From an uncultured Lachnospiraceae bacterium (GTDB lineage: Bacteria; Bacillota; Clostridia; Lachnospirales; Lachnospiraceae): 64,000 bases of DNA. The stretch lies in NCBI GenBank assembly GCA_902766825.1, contig CACXFB010000022.1:1-64000 (forward strand), written 5' to 3'. Position 1 is the first letter of the stretch. Each line of letters opens with the position of its first letter. The notes beneath the pieces are model-generated. The model saw only the letters and a program-made list of their open reading frames with translations. It searched no databases and was not told where the DNA came from. Position numbers and translations under genes: made by a program. This document shows, in pieces, positions 17,402 to 25,435 of the stretch.

Positions 17402-18149
17402 TGATTTTGATAAGGCGAATGCGCTTCTTGACGGACACAACAGTACAGCTTCCAAATTTGGTTCGATAAGATATTACGAAGATGAAGATATTTTAAAATG
17501 GGAGCCATCATTAAATATTTCAGAAGTTCGTGGAATAAGAACATTCTGGGATTTGCAGCAAAAACAGGAATTGCATGAGGATGAGAAATGGCAGGAAAAA
17601 ATGATGCGGCTCGAAAGAAGAGTTGAGAAGGTTCCTGAATACAGAAACATTGCATTTTTTCATCATTTGATACTAAAAAAACAGCAACAGGTCACAGTAT
17701 CTGATGATGTAGATTTATCAATCAGGGTGGCAAATGCTGATGACAGTATTGCAATCACAAAAATATGCAAGGATGACTTGGGATACGATTGTGACGAGCA
17801 GTTGGTAAAAAGAAAGTTAGAAGCGATAAACCAGGAGCGGGAATGTGTGTTTGTGGCACAGTTAAATGGACGCGTCGTGGGATTTATTCATGTGGAGATT
17901 TATGATGTGCTGTATCATGAAAGCATGATTAACGTATTGGGACTTGCTGTATCAGGGGATGTCAGAAGAAAAGGTGTTGGCACAGCGCTGATGACAATGA
18001 CACAGGAGTATGCTTTACAAAACGGAATTAATGAAATAAGATTAAATTCCGGCTTTTCACGAAATGATGCCCATGAGTTCTACAGGAAGATGGAATTTGA
18101 TAATGAAAAGACGCAACTAAGATTTATGAAGAAAGTGATAAAAGTGTAA
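17346..18149 (+). CDS. Methyltransferase C-terminal remnant merged with a GNAT acetyltransferase
   Basis: The open frame first encodes a methyltransferase tail (MAVLLDDFDKANALLDGHNSTASKFGS, YYEDEDI, IRGIRTFWDLQQKQE, about residues 14-110), then a complete GNAT domain (about 125-267) with LNGRVVGFIHVEIYD, VLGLAVSGDVRRKGVGTALM (acetyl-CoA loop) and FYRKMEF. No ribosome site precedes ATG 17346, so translation of the GNAT half may depend on an internal start. Whether the two domains were fused before the deletion is unclear. The last codon is one base from the next gene. Confidence 0.6.
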   Translation: MHGRIIRTDRLLAMAVLLDDFDKANALLDGHNSTASKFGSIRYYEDEDILKWEPSLNISEVRGIRTFWDLQQKQELHEDEKWQEKMMRLERRVEKVPEYRNIAFFHHLILKKQQQVTVSDDVDLSIRVANADDSIAITKICKDDLGYDCDEQLVKRKLEAINQERECVFVAQLNGRVVGFIHVEIYDVLYHESMINVLGLAVSGDVRRKGVGTALMTMTQEYALQNGINEIRLNSGFSRNDAHEFYRKMEFDNEKTQLRFMKKVIKV

Positions 18150-18150
18150 A

Positions 18151-18906
18151 ATGTCACAACAAAATATATATGACAATGATGATTTCTTTAATAACTTTAA
18201 AGGAATAAGAGAACAGGATATTAACTATAACGATATGATTGAGACGCCGATTCTGCACAAAAAGCTGCCGGATTTAACGGGCAAAAATGTCCTTGATATC
18301 GGGTGCGGAATGGGACAGCATGCAAAGCAGTATTCGGATATGGGAGCAAAAACGGTACTTGGAATTGATATTTCTGAAAAGATGCTTGCATTTGCAAAAG
18401 AGCACAATAGCGCACCCAATATAACTTATTGCAGGATGGCATTTGAAGATTTAGAAAAACTGAGTGATAAGTTTGATGTAATAACAAGCTCGCTGGCGTT
18501 TGATTATGTAAAAGATTTTGGAGCACTTATGAAAAAGATTCACAATCTTTTAGTACCGGGAGGTAAAGTCGTTTTTTCAATGTCTCATCCGATTTCAACC
18601 GCCTATGACGGTGTCTATGACAGGTACACAAAAAACGAAAGAGGAGAAAAGCTTTATGCAAATCTTCATAACTACAGCATAGAAGGAATCAGAAAAGTAA
18701 AGTGGGTAGTAGATGATTATGAATTGTATCACAGAAAAGTATCAACGCTTATCAATGAAATGATAGGCGCTGGATTTGTGATTGAAGAATGCCAGGAAGC
18801 AAAATTGCCGGATGAAATACCTGAAGGAATGTACCAAAAGTACCTTGATATGTTCGGCGGCATCATTCACCATCCTGACTTTATTTTCTTCAGAGTAGGT
18901 TGCTAA
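18151..18906 (+). CDS. Class I SAM-dependent methyltransferase
   Basis: A 251-residue enzyme with motif I GKNVLDIGCGMGQHAKQYSDMGAKTV (about 46-70), motif II GIDISEKML, motif III region FDVITSSLAFDYV and post-motif LLVPGGKVVFSMSHP. This is the UbiE/Methyltransf_11 type; the substrate is not evident. It begins one base after the preceding stop and probably shares a transcript. A repeat palindrome acting as terminator follows. Confidence 0.8.
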   Translation: MSQQNIYDNDDFFNNFKGIREQDINYNDMIETPILHKKLPDLTGKNVLDIGCGMGQHAKQYSDMGAKTVLGIDISEKMLAFAKEHNSAPNITYCRMAFEDLEKLSDKFDVITSSLAFDYVKDFGALMKKIHNLLVPGGKVVFSMSHPISTAYDGVYDRYTKNERGEKLYANLHNYSIEGIRKVKWVVDDYELYHRKVSTLINEMIGAGFVIEECQEAKLPDEIPEGMYQKYLDMFGGIIHHPDFIFFRVGC

Positions 18907-18913
18907 GAGACTA

Positions 18914-18950
18914 AAAGTGAGTCAACGTCCCTGCTGACTCACTTTGTTTT
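18914..18950. terminator. Dispersed palindrome, copy 2, acting as bidirectional terminator
   Basis: AAAGTGAGTCA (18914-18924) and TGACTCACTTT (18935-18945) are perfect inverted arms around ACGTCCCTGC, followed by GTTTT. It sits between convergent genes (methyltransferase and K+ channel). The arms match the other repeat copies. Confidence 0.75.
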
Positions 18951-19676
18951 CATCGACTTTAATATCCTGCAAATATCATCGACTTCTTCCACGGTCAGTT
19001 CGTCGAAACGGTCAAGCTCCGATTTGACCGAATCAATCATGGAATTTTTAATACCTTTTTTCTGACGTTCCATAAAAAATGATGTAAGCGTACTGGTTAG
19101 GGAACCAATTAATCCTATTCCTACAATCATCAGGACAGAAGCGATTAATCTTCCATAAATCGTAGAAGGTGAGATGTCGCCGTAACCTACAGTTGTTGCG
19201 GTTACGAATGCCCACCAGATACCATCGTCCATGTCCATATGCTCGGCGTAGTGAATTAATATACCACCGGTGATTATGGTCATAAGAGATGCAAAAACAA
19301 CGTATTTGAATCCGTTGGTATTGTAAAATGGTTTTAATTTTCGTAAAGGACGGGATAAAAAAGCAACAGCACGAATTATTCCAAGCAGACTTAAAATAAC
19401 GTCAAGCGTATGATTTGACGGAGCAGGAAATATCCCGTGGATTGGCAATAATGCAATAACGTCCCATACATTATGTATCAGAAAACGCCGTTTGTTATCT
19501 GCCCTGATTAAACGTACAGTAAAATCAACAGCAAATATAAGATATATTATCAGAAATATTCTGTGTAGTGTTGTGCTGAGATTTTCAGAAGAATCTATAA
19601 AAACCAGTACAGCAGCCATACATGCCAATGCACCAAAGATTATGTCATATACTTTATGAAGTTTTGTGTTTTTCAT
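18939..19676 (-). CDS. Voltage-gated-type potassium channel
   Basis: A 245-residue membrane protein with six predicted membrane segments: the first helices at about 10-30 and 35-55, a VWDVIALLPIH segment, a charged RAVAFLSRPLRKLKPF linker resembling a voltage-sensor S4, and the pore unit IWWAFVTATTVGYGDISPST with the TVGYGD selectivity filter (about 170-180), then a last helix. The C-terminus is a short coiled tail. It conducts K+ across the cytoplasmic membrane. It has its own minus-strand promoter at 19716-19744 and ends against a palindromic terminator. Confidence 0.85.
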   Translation of the reverse strand: MKNTKLHKVYDIIFGALACMAAVLVFIDSSENLSTTLHRIFLIIYLIFAVDFTVRLIRADNKRRFLIHNVWDVIALLPIHGIFPAPSNHTLDVILSLLGIIRAVAFLSRPLRKLKPFYNTNGFKYVVFASLMTIITGGILIHYAEHMDMDDGIWWAFVTATTVGYGDISPSTIYGRLIASVLMIVGIGLIGSLTSTLTSFFMERQKKGIKNSMIDSVKSELDRFDELTVEEVDDICRILKSMKTK

Positions 19677-19715
19677 ACTAATTCGCCCTTAATTCAAAAT
19701 TTAATTCATTACTGG

Positions 19716-19744
19716 ATTGTACATTTTTGTTTAGTGAATGTAAA
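19716..19744 (-). promoter_or_regulatory. Promoter of the K+ channel gene
   Basis: Read on the minus strand: TTTACA (19744-19739), 17-base spacer, TACAAT (19721-19716), 40 bases before the start codon. Confidence 0.65.
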
Positions 19745-19865
19745 GTCAATGTTTGAAAAGGTAAAAAATAAGGACAATCTTTGCATAGCTATAACGAGGG
19801 AAATGTTATATAATTAGAGTGCAATTTTAAATGACTACATTAAATATTTAAATAATGCAATAGGT

Positions 19866-19913
19866 AAGTGAGTCAATCAGAACTGTCCCCAGCGACTCCC
19901 CAGTGACTCACTT
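19866..19913. repeat. Dispersed palindrome, copy 3
   Basis: AAGTGAGTCA (19866-19875) and TGACTCACTT (19904-19913) enclose AGAACTGTCCCC and a second partial GACTC. The right arm ends where the ribosome site GAAAGGAG of the next gene begins, so the hairpin would be in its 5' leader. Confidence 0.75.
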
Positions 19914-19930
19914 GAAAGGAGAACAGTTCG

Positions 19931-20611
19931 ATGGAAGACAATAAATGCCGTTTTTGTGGTGGTGAATTGGTATTATCCAAGTCAAGGACAAAGAAGATTT
20001 GCCCTTTTTGCGATGCCAAATTTGATGTGGATGCAAAGAGTTTAGGTGATCCTGATGGCAGGGATGCGGGGTTAAATCAGGAATTATTTTATATAGACAG
20101 AGACTTTCGTGAAGCTATGAAAAAGAAAAATACATCTGAGAGCATAGGAGCTATAAGGTATTGCCTTAATGAGCTTGGTACGGCCAAAGATGTTGAGAAT
20201 TATATAAGAAACAGTCTGATAAATGATGAAGATGTTGCGTCAGAGGGCGTTAACCAGCGCCGTATAGAGAATGTAAAAGACAAAATCGAACCTCATATGG
20301 AAGCCGGAGAACGAATTATTGTATATGGTGATAATGACTTGTTTTTCAGAGGGAAAAATTTTGTGCTGGTAACGAATTTAAAATGCATGTTCTTCACGAA
20401 AAAAGGTGTAAAAACCGTTCGTCATAAGGATCTTATAAGCATAAAACTGGATGATAGCCTTAGTACACCGAGCTGGCTGTTAAATGGTAATTATGAAACA
20501 ACCATTTCTAATTTTGGTGCGAAATATCAGCTGCAGGGGGCAATTATTGCACTCATAAGCCTTCTCATTTTTGAAAATAATCAGGACAGAGAGCGAATAA
20601 GATTAGTATAA
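19931..20611 (+). CDS. Zinc-ribbon protein with a PH-like domain
   Basis: A 226-residue protein. An N-terminal zinc ribbon, CRFCGGEL...ICPFCDAKF (residues about 6-30), is followed by a helical linker and a bacterial PH-like domain (about 130-190) with ERIIVYGDNDLFFRGKNFVLVTNLKCMFFTKKG, the pattern of YokE-like PH proteins. It ends with a hydrophobic segment (GAIIALISLLIF) and a charged tail. The role is unknown, though such proteins usually act as adaptors. Ribosome site GAAAGGAG precedes ATG 19931 and is preceded by a repeat hairpin. Confidence 0.6.
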   Translation: MEDNKCRFCGGELVLSKSRTKKICPFCDAKFDVDAKSLGDPDGRDAGLNQELFYIDRDFREAMKKKNTSESIGAIRYCLNELGTAKDVENYIRNSLINDEDVASEGVNQRRIENVKDKIEPHMEAGERIIVYGDNDLFFRGKNFVLVTNLKCMFFTKKGVKTVRHKDLISIKLDDSLSTPSWLLNGNYETTISNFGAKYQLQGAIIALISLLIFENNQDRERIRLV

Positions 20612-20642
20612 ATGAATGTGTTACTTAAAAATGGCTCAAAAT

Positions 20643-20690
20643 GAGTCGGTAAGAACAGTCCCCGGTGAATCACCGGGGAACTCTTTTTTT
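20643..20690 (+). terminator. Dispersed palindrome, copy 4, with strong terminator
   Basis: GAGTC...GAACAGTCCCC marks it as a repeat copy. CCCCGGTG (20660-20667), loop AAT, CACCGGGG (20671-20678), then AACTC and eight Ts. It ends the preceding gene just ahead of the flagellar cluster. Confidence 0.8.
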
Positions 20691-20700
20691 AAAAAAAGGG

Positions 20701-20727
20701 TAAAGTTCCGGGGGAAGTGTACGATAT
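20701..20727 (+). promoter_or_regulatory. Sigma-28 (SigD) promoter of flgM
   Basis: TAAAGTTC (20701-20708), 11-base spacer, TACGATAT (20720-20727). Consensus is TAAAGTTT-N11-GCCGATAA. It matches the geometry of the promoters at 27771 and 31752 and lies 110 bases ahead of flgM. Confidence 0.6.
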
Positions 20728-20837
20728 TAATTATGAATGTTTCTATAAAATATGAACGAACAAGCATTAATAATACATGAACATATATTAAGAAGCATAG
20801 AAAAATAACAGTTAACAAAGACAACTTGGAGGTAATT

Positions 20838-21107
20838 ATGAGAATAGATGCGTATAATACAATCGGACAGATGTACAAGACAAACAATGTCAGAAAGACA
20901 GGAAAACAGCAGGCAGCGCAGCCTACGGATACATTTGTTATTTCTCAGGAAGCAAAAGATTACCAGACTGCGAGAATGGCTGTGAAGGAAGCTGCGGATA
21001 TCAGACAGGATGTTGTTACTGACATTAAGAAAAGAATGGATGCGGGAACTTATAATGTCAGCACAGATGATCTGGCAGACAAGATGATGGCAGAATTTAT
21101 GGGATAA
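20838..21107 (+). CDS. flgM: Anti-sigma-28 factor FlgM
   Basis: An 89-residue protein, mostly disordered at the N-terminus and helical at the C-terminus. The C-terminal half has VVTDIKKRMDAGTYNVSTDDLADKMMAEFMG, the FlgM pattern (IKxxIxxGxYxVdxxxiAxkml). It binds and holds SigD until the hook is complete. ATG 20838 lies 6-7 bases after GGAGG; an upstream TTG overlaps that site. It heads the late flagellar operon, 26 bases before flgN. Confidence 0.85.
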   Translation: MRIDAYNTIGQMYKTNNVRKTGKQQAAQPTDTFVISQEAKDYQTARMAVKEAADIRQDVVTDIKKRMDAGTYNVSTDDLADKMMAEFMG

Positions 21108-21133
21108 ATAAGTTAACAGGAACGGAGAATATA

Positions 21134-21646
21134 ATGGCAAGTCTTATAGAAGAGCTTACGCAAACCCTTAAGGGTGAATTGGAGATTTACGAGAAACTTC
21201 TTCCAATAGAGAACAGGAAGACAGGAATAATAATGAAAAATGATCTTCTGGCACTGGAAGATATAACTGCAAAAGAGCAGGAACTCATGGATGAGGCTGC
21301 TAATCTTGAGAAAAAGAGAATGCAGGTTGTTAAAAATATTGCTATAGTCATGAACAAGAAGGAAGAAGATATCAAAGTGCAAAGCGTGATTGGGATGCTC
21401 GATTCCCAGCCACAGTTAAAAGAACAGCTTTCTTTAATTCATGATGATCTAAAACGTGTTGTGCATCAGGTCGTTGATGTCAACAATCATAATCAGTCTT
21501 TAATTGAACAATCCCTAGAATTAATAGAATTCAATATGAATTTGATTCAGAGTACAAGGATGTCACCGGGGAATAACAATTATACCAGTAATGCAACGTC
21601 AGCCGGTAATGACCGTGGGGCGGGCACATTTGATGCTAAGCAGTAA
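21134..21646 (+). CDS. flgN: FlgN-family chaperone for hook-associated proteins
   Basis: A 170-residue coiled-coil protein with the FlgN order: LIEELTQTLKGELEIYEKLLPIENRKTGIIMKNDLLALEDITAKEQEL, a long helix that ends near residue 110, then a Ser/Asn/Gly-rich tail. It guards FlgK and FlgL in the cytoplasm, and it lies directly between flgM and flgK. Length is typical. Confidence 0.8.
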   Translation: MASLIEELTQTLKGELEIYEKLLPIENRKTGIIMKNDLLALEDITAKEQELMDEAANLEKKRMQVVKNIAIVMNKKEEDIKVQSVIGMLDSQPQLKEQLSLIHDDLKRVVHQVVDVNNHNQSLIEQSLELIEFNMNLIQSTRMSPGNNNYTSNATSAGNDRGAGTFDAKQ

Positions 21647-21666
21647 GAGGAAGGTATGGTGATGTC

Positions 21667-23544
21667 ATGTCCAATCTGATTACAAGTATGTGGACCGGAG
21701 TTTCCGGTATGACAGCAGCTCAGAATGCGCTTAATATGACAGCGCACAATATTGCAAATATAGATTCAAAAGGCTATACAAGGCAGCAGCTTTTGCAGGT
21801 AGATACCAATTACAATACTATCGGATACGCCCACAATGGTTCAAAACTTAATGTAGGAATCGGAACAACAGCTTCCACGGCAAGAGCACTTAGAAATCAG
21901 TTTTTTGACAGAACTTACAGAACTGAGGCGGGCCGGGAGGCTTTTTATGATTCACAGTATGAGATAGTAAATGAGATTGAAGATCTTTTAGGTGAGTTAG
22001 AAGGTGTTCAGTTTCAGACTTCAATTCAGAATATGTGGAGTTCACTCGAGGAGCTTTCAAAGGAACCTGAGAGTATCGTTACAAGAGCAACATTTGTAAA
22101 CCAGGCAAATGAATTTATTCAAAGAGCAACTGAGATACAGGACCAGATTAAGAAGTATCAGGTTGATCTTAATACGAGAATAATAGAAGAAACAAACAGA
22201 ATTAACGAGCTAGGTAAAGAGATTTATGAGTTGAACAAACAGATAGTATCAATAGAATCAGCTAAAGTTGAGAGGGCAAATGATTTAAGAGATGCAAGAA
22301 ACCTGGCACTTGATGAACTGGCAACATATGCGGCAATCGAATATGCAGAAGAAATTGACGGAGCTGTACAGGTTTATGTTGAAGGACAGCTGTTTGTAAC
22401 CGACCTTAACATGAATGAACTTGAGGTTAGAGAAAATGAGGCAAGTTCTATGGTTGATCCATATTGGGTTACCACAGGAGAACCTCTGTATTCTATGGAA
22501 AAGCTGGCTTCAACTAACGCAAGAACAGATATTGGTTCACTTAGAGGACTTCTTCTTGCAAGAGGTAATTCACCGGCAAAATATACGGATATTCCTATAA
22601 GACCGGTACAGCCTACATATCCGGCAAGAGCGGATTACATGATAAAGAATGCTGAAGGGGCTAATGTTCTTGATACGGAAAAATACGCACAGGCGGTTGA
22701 AGCTTATGAAGCAGAAATGGAAGATTATAATGTTGCAATGAACAGATTCAATGTAGCACTCAAAACATACAATAACACAATAGACGCTTCAACTATTATG
22801 GGCGTTATGGCTCAGCTTGATAATCTTGTACACGGTATTGTGACCGGAATTAATGACAGATTGTGTCCTAACAAAGAGATAACAGTAATTGATGAAGCAG
22901 GCAATGAGACAACAATGCTTGTACTTGATGAGGATAATGCACCGGTTGGTATGGACGATGACCAGACCATGGGTGAGGCACTCTTTGACAGAAAAGCGGT
23001 AGACAGATATACAAAGACGACAGTTGCCATGCTTGTAACTGACGATGAAGGCAATACAACAACCCAGATTAAGGATGTTTACAAATATAACGAGGAAAAT
23101 CCAAGTAGTAATTATTCATTGTTTACCCTCGGTGAGATAAAAATAAATGAGAAAATACTTAACGATTATTCTAAACTTCCGTTAAGTGAAAACAGTAACG
23201 GTGGAGATTTTTCATACGCAGGAACCGTAAAGGGTATGATTGATATGTGGGATGAACCGTTTTCGACTCTGACACCGTACACTTTAACAAGATATACTTT
23301 TAAGAACTATTATTCAGCAATGATCGGTAATCTTGGAAATGACGGTAATACATATCGTATGATGTCTGAGAACCAGCAGACCATGGTGGCACAGATTGAT
23401 GTTACAAGAAACAATTATGCCGGTGTTGCCCAGGATGAGGAACTGTCAAACCTTATAAAATATCAGTATTCATACAATGCTGCATCAAGATATTTTAACG
23501 TAATTAATGATATGCTGGACACTCTGTTGTCAATGTTTGCATAG
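21667..23544 (+). CDS. flgK: Flagellar hook-associated protein FlgK (first copy)
   Basis: A 625-residue protein with the N-terminal rod/hook motif NALNMTAHNIANIDSKGYTRQQ (residues about 20-41) and C-terminal coiled segment EELSNLIKYQYSYNAASRYFNVINDMLDTLL. The middle is a long insertion rich in acidic and Thr residues. FlgK joins hook to filament outside the cell. ATG 21667 is used. The second FlgK-like gene begins 21 bases downstream, so both are cotranscribed. Confidence 0.85.
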   Translation: MSNLITSMWTGVSGMTAAQNALNMTAHNIANIDSKGYTRQQLLQVDTNYNTIGYAHNGSKLNVGIGTTASTARALRNQFFDRTYRTEAGREAFYDSQYEIVNEIEDLLGELEGVQFQTSIQNMWSSLEELSKEPESIVTRATFVNQANEFIQRATEIQDQIKKYQVDLNTRIIEETNRINELGKEIYELNKQIVSIESAKVERANDLRDARNLALDELATYAAIEYAEEIDGAVQVYVEGQLFVTDLNMNELEVRENEASSMVDPYWVTTGEPLYSMEKLASTNARTDIGSLRGLLLARGNSPAKYTDIPIRPVQPTYPARADYMIKNAEGANVLDTEKYAQAVEAYEAEMEDYNVAMNRFNVALKTYNNTIDASTIMGVMAQLDNLVHGIVTGINDRLCPNKEITVIDEAGNETTMLVLDEDNAPVGMDDDQTMGEALFDRKAVDRYTKTTVAMLVTDDEGNTTTQIKDVYKYNEENPSSNYSLFTLGEIKINEKILNDYSKLPLSENSNGGDFSYAGTVKGMIDMWDEPFSTLTPYTLTRYTFKNYYSAMIGNLGNDGNTYRMMSENQQTMVAQIDVTRNNYAGVAQDEELSNLIKYQYSYNAASRYFNVINDMLDTLLSMFA

Positions 23545-23564
23545 GAAAGGATGTGTAATCGACT

Positions 23565-25385
23565 ATGGGTTCAACGTTTTTTGGATTGGATATTGCGCTT
23601 TCAGGAATATTCGCATCGAATACACAATTAAATACAACAGCACATAACATCTCTAACGCAGAGACAGAAGGCTATACAAGACAGGTCGTTAATACCCAGG
23701 CATCAAAAGCCTTAAAGACATATACAACCTACGGAATGGTTGGAACGGGAATTGACGTTACCGGAATTGATCAGCTTAGAAATGAATATTTTGACCTTAA
23801 ATACTGGAAAACCAATACTCTTGCAGGCGAGTACACAACAAAAGAGTATTATGTCAACTGTGTTGAAAACTATTTCAATGAGATTAACGACAATGGATTT
23901 ACGGCAACATTTGATAAATTCTACGATGCACTTGAACAGCTGTCAAACGATCCGTCAAGTCTTGAAAAAAGAGAGCAGGTAGCACAGATAGGAAGTGCTT
24001 TTGCGGATTATTTTAACGATATGTCAAGCAGTCTTGATCAGATTCAGACTGATCTTAATTTTGAAATCCAGAACACGGTGGATACCATTAACAGTATCGC
24101 CGAAGAAATATCCGTAATTAATCTTAAGATTAACACTCTTGAGCTTGCAGGACAAAAGGCTAACGACTTAAGAGATCAGAGAAATCTTCTTATAGACCAG
24201 TTATCTAATTATGTGAGTGTTGAAGTAGAAGAAAAGGTTGTTAATAAGACTGATATAAGCATGGGCCAGAAGATGTATACGGTTAAGATAGACGGACAGA
24301 CTCTGGTAGATACATATAACTACAACACTTTAAAATGTGTGCCAAGAGAATGTAAGGCAAATCAAAATGACATCAGAGGTCTTTATGATGTGTCATGGAC
24401 AACAGATGACCAGACCGGTGAGACATTCAGTATGTACAGCGGCAGTCTTGGCGGTGTGCTTCAGGCACTTACCCAGATGAGAGACGGCAATAATCTTGAG
24501 AATCTTTACGGAAAAGTATCAGCTTCTGTCGGAGACCGTCAGGTAACGATGACAGGGACATCCATTAACAGTATAAGCAAACTTAATATACCAAATGAAG
24601 GTTATGTTACAATCGGTGCCATTGATTACAAATACAACGGCTTTACTGTTGATATTGAGAAAAATGCACTTGGTTCGGATGTTTATACATACACATTTGA
24701 TTTGGAAGAGCCGATAAAACTTGATGTAGATTCTGTGACTGCACATATTGGAGAGACTGTTGATTACAAGGGTGTAGCTTATTACAAAGCGCAGATGAAT
24801 GAATTTTTAAGAACTTTTAGTGACAAATTCAATAAAATCTGCAACGAATCACAGGATTTAAAAGGTAATGCCGGAGAAGATTTCTTTGTATTTAAAAATG
24901 AGGTTACGGGCGAATATACACAGCTTAAGGAATATGATGAAATCACATCATTTACATCAAGTGACGACACTTATTATCGCTTGACAATGGGGAATTTCAA
25001 GGTTAACAAAGCGGTAATACACGATCCTAACACATTTCCTGCAGCATCGGATACAAGTATGGGTGTTGCCAACAACATAGGAGTAAGAAGTCTTCTTGCG
25101 CTAAAGAGTGACGAGACGATGTTCAAACAAGGTCAGCCGGCATCATTTTTGCAGACTCTTATCTCTGAGATTGGTGTAGACAGTGCATCGGCAAAATCAT
25201 TTTCAAAGAATCAGAATACAATTCTTAATTCGATATCGAACCAGAGACTGTCAAAGTCAGGTGTCGACAAAGATGAAGAGGCAATGAACCTTATAACATA
25301 TCAGAATATGTATCAGTTGAATGCAAAAGTTGTATCCATAATGAATGAGGTGCTTAATACACTTATCAACCAGATGGGATTATAA
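23565..25385 (+). CDS. flgK2: Second FlgK-like hook-associated protein
   Basis: A 606-residue protein with the same end motifs as the preceding gene: NTTAHNISNAETEGYTRQVV at the N-terminus and EAMNLITYQNMYQLNAKVVSIMNEVLNTL at the C-terminus. The middle domain differs almost completely. Most flagellated bacteria have one FlgK, so this is a paralogue in tandem. It could form part of the hook-filament junction or replace FlgK under different conditions. The symbol is a position label, not an established name. Confidence 0.75.
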   Translation: MGSTFFGLDIALSGIFASNTQLNTTAHNISNAETEGYTRQVVNTQASKALKTYTTYGMVGTGIDVTGIDQLRNEYFDLKYWKTNTLAGEYTTKEYYVNCVENYFNEINDNGFTATFDKFYDALEQLSNDPSSLEKREQVAQIGSAFADYFNDMSSSLDQIQTDLNFEIQNTVDTINSIAEEISVINLKINTLELAGQKANDLRDQRNLLIDQLSNYVSVEVEEKVVNKTDISMGQKMYTVKIDGQTLVDTYNYNTLKCVPRECKANQNDIRGLYDVSWTTDDQTGETFSMYSGSLGGVLQALTQMRDGNNLENLYGKVSASVGDRQVTMTGTSINSISKLNIPNEGYVTIGAIDYKYNGFTVDIEKNALGSDVYTYTFDLEEPIKLDVDSVTAHIGETVDYKGVAYYKAQMNEFLRTFSDKFNKICNESQDLKGNAGEDFFVFKNEVTGEYTQLKEYDEITSFTSSDDTYYRLTMGNFKVNKAVIHDPNTFPAASDTSMGVANNIGVRSLLALKSDETMFKQGQPASFLQTLISEIGVDSASAKSFSKNQNTILNSISNQRLSKSGVDKDEEAMNLITYQNMYQLNAKVVSIMNEVLNTLINQMGL

Positions 25386-25435
25386 CATTAACGGTTGCAC
25401 CAGGAACATAAGAGGACGGAAGGGAATGAAAAAAT

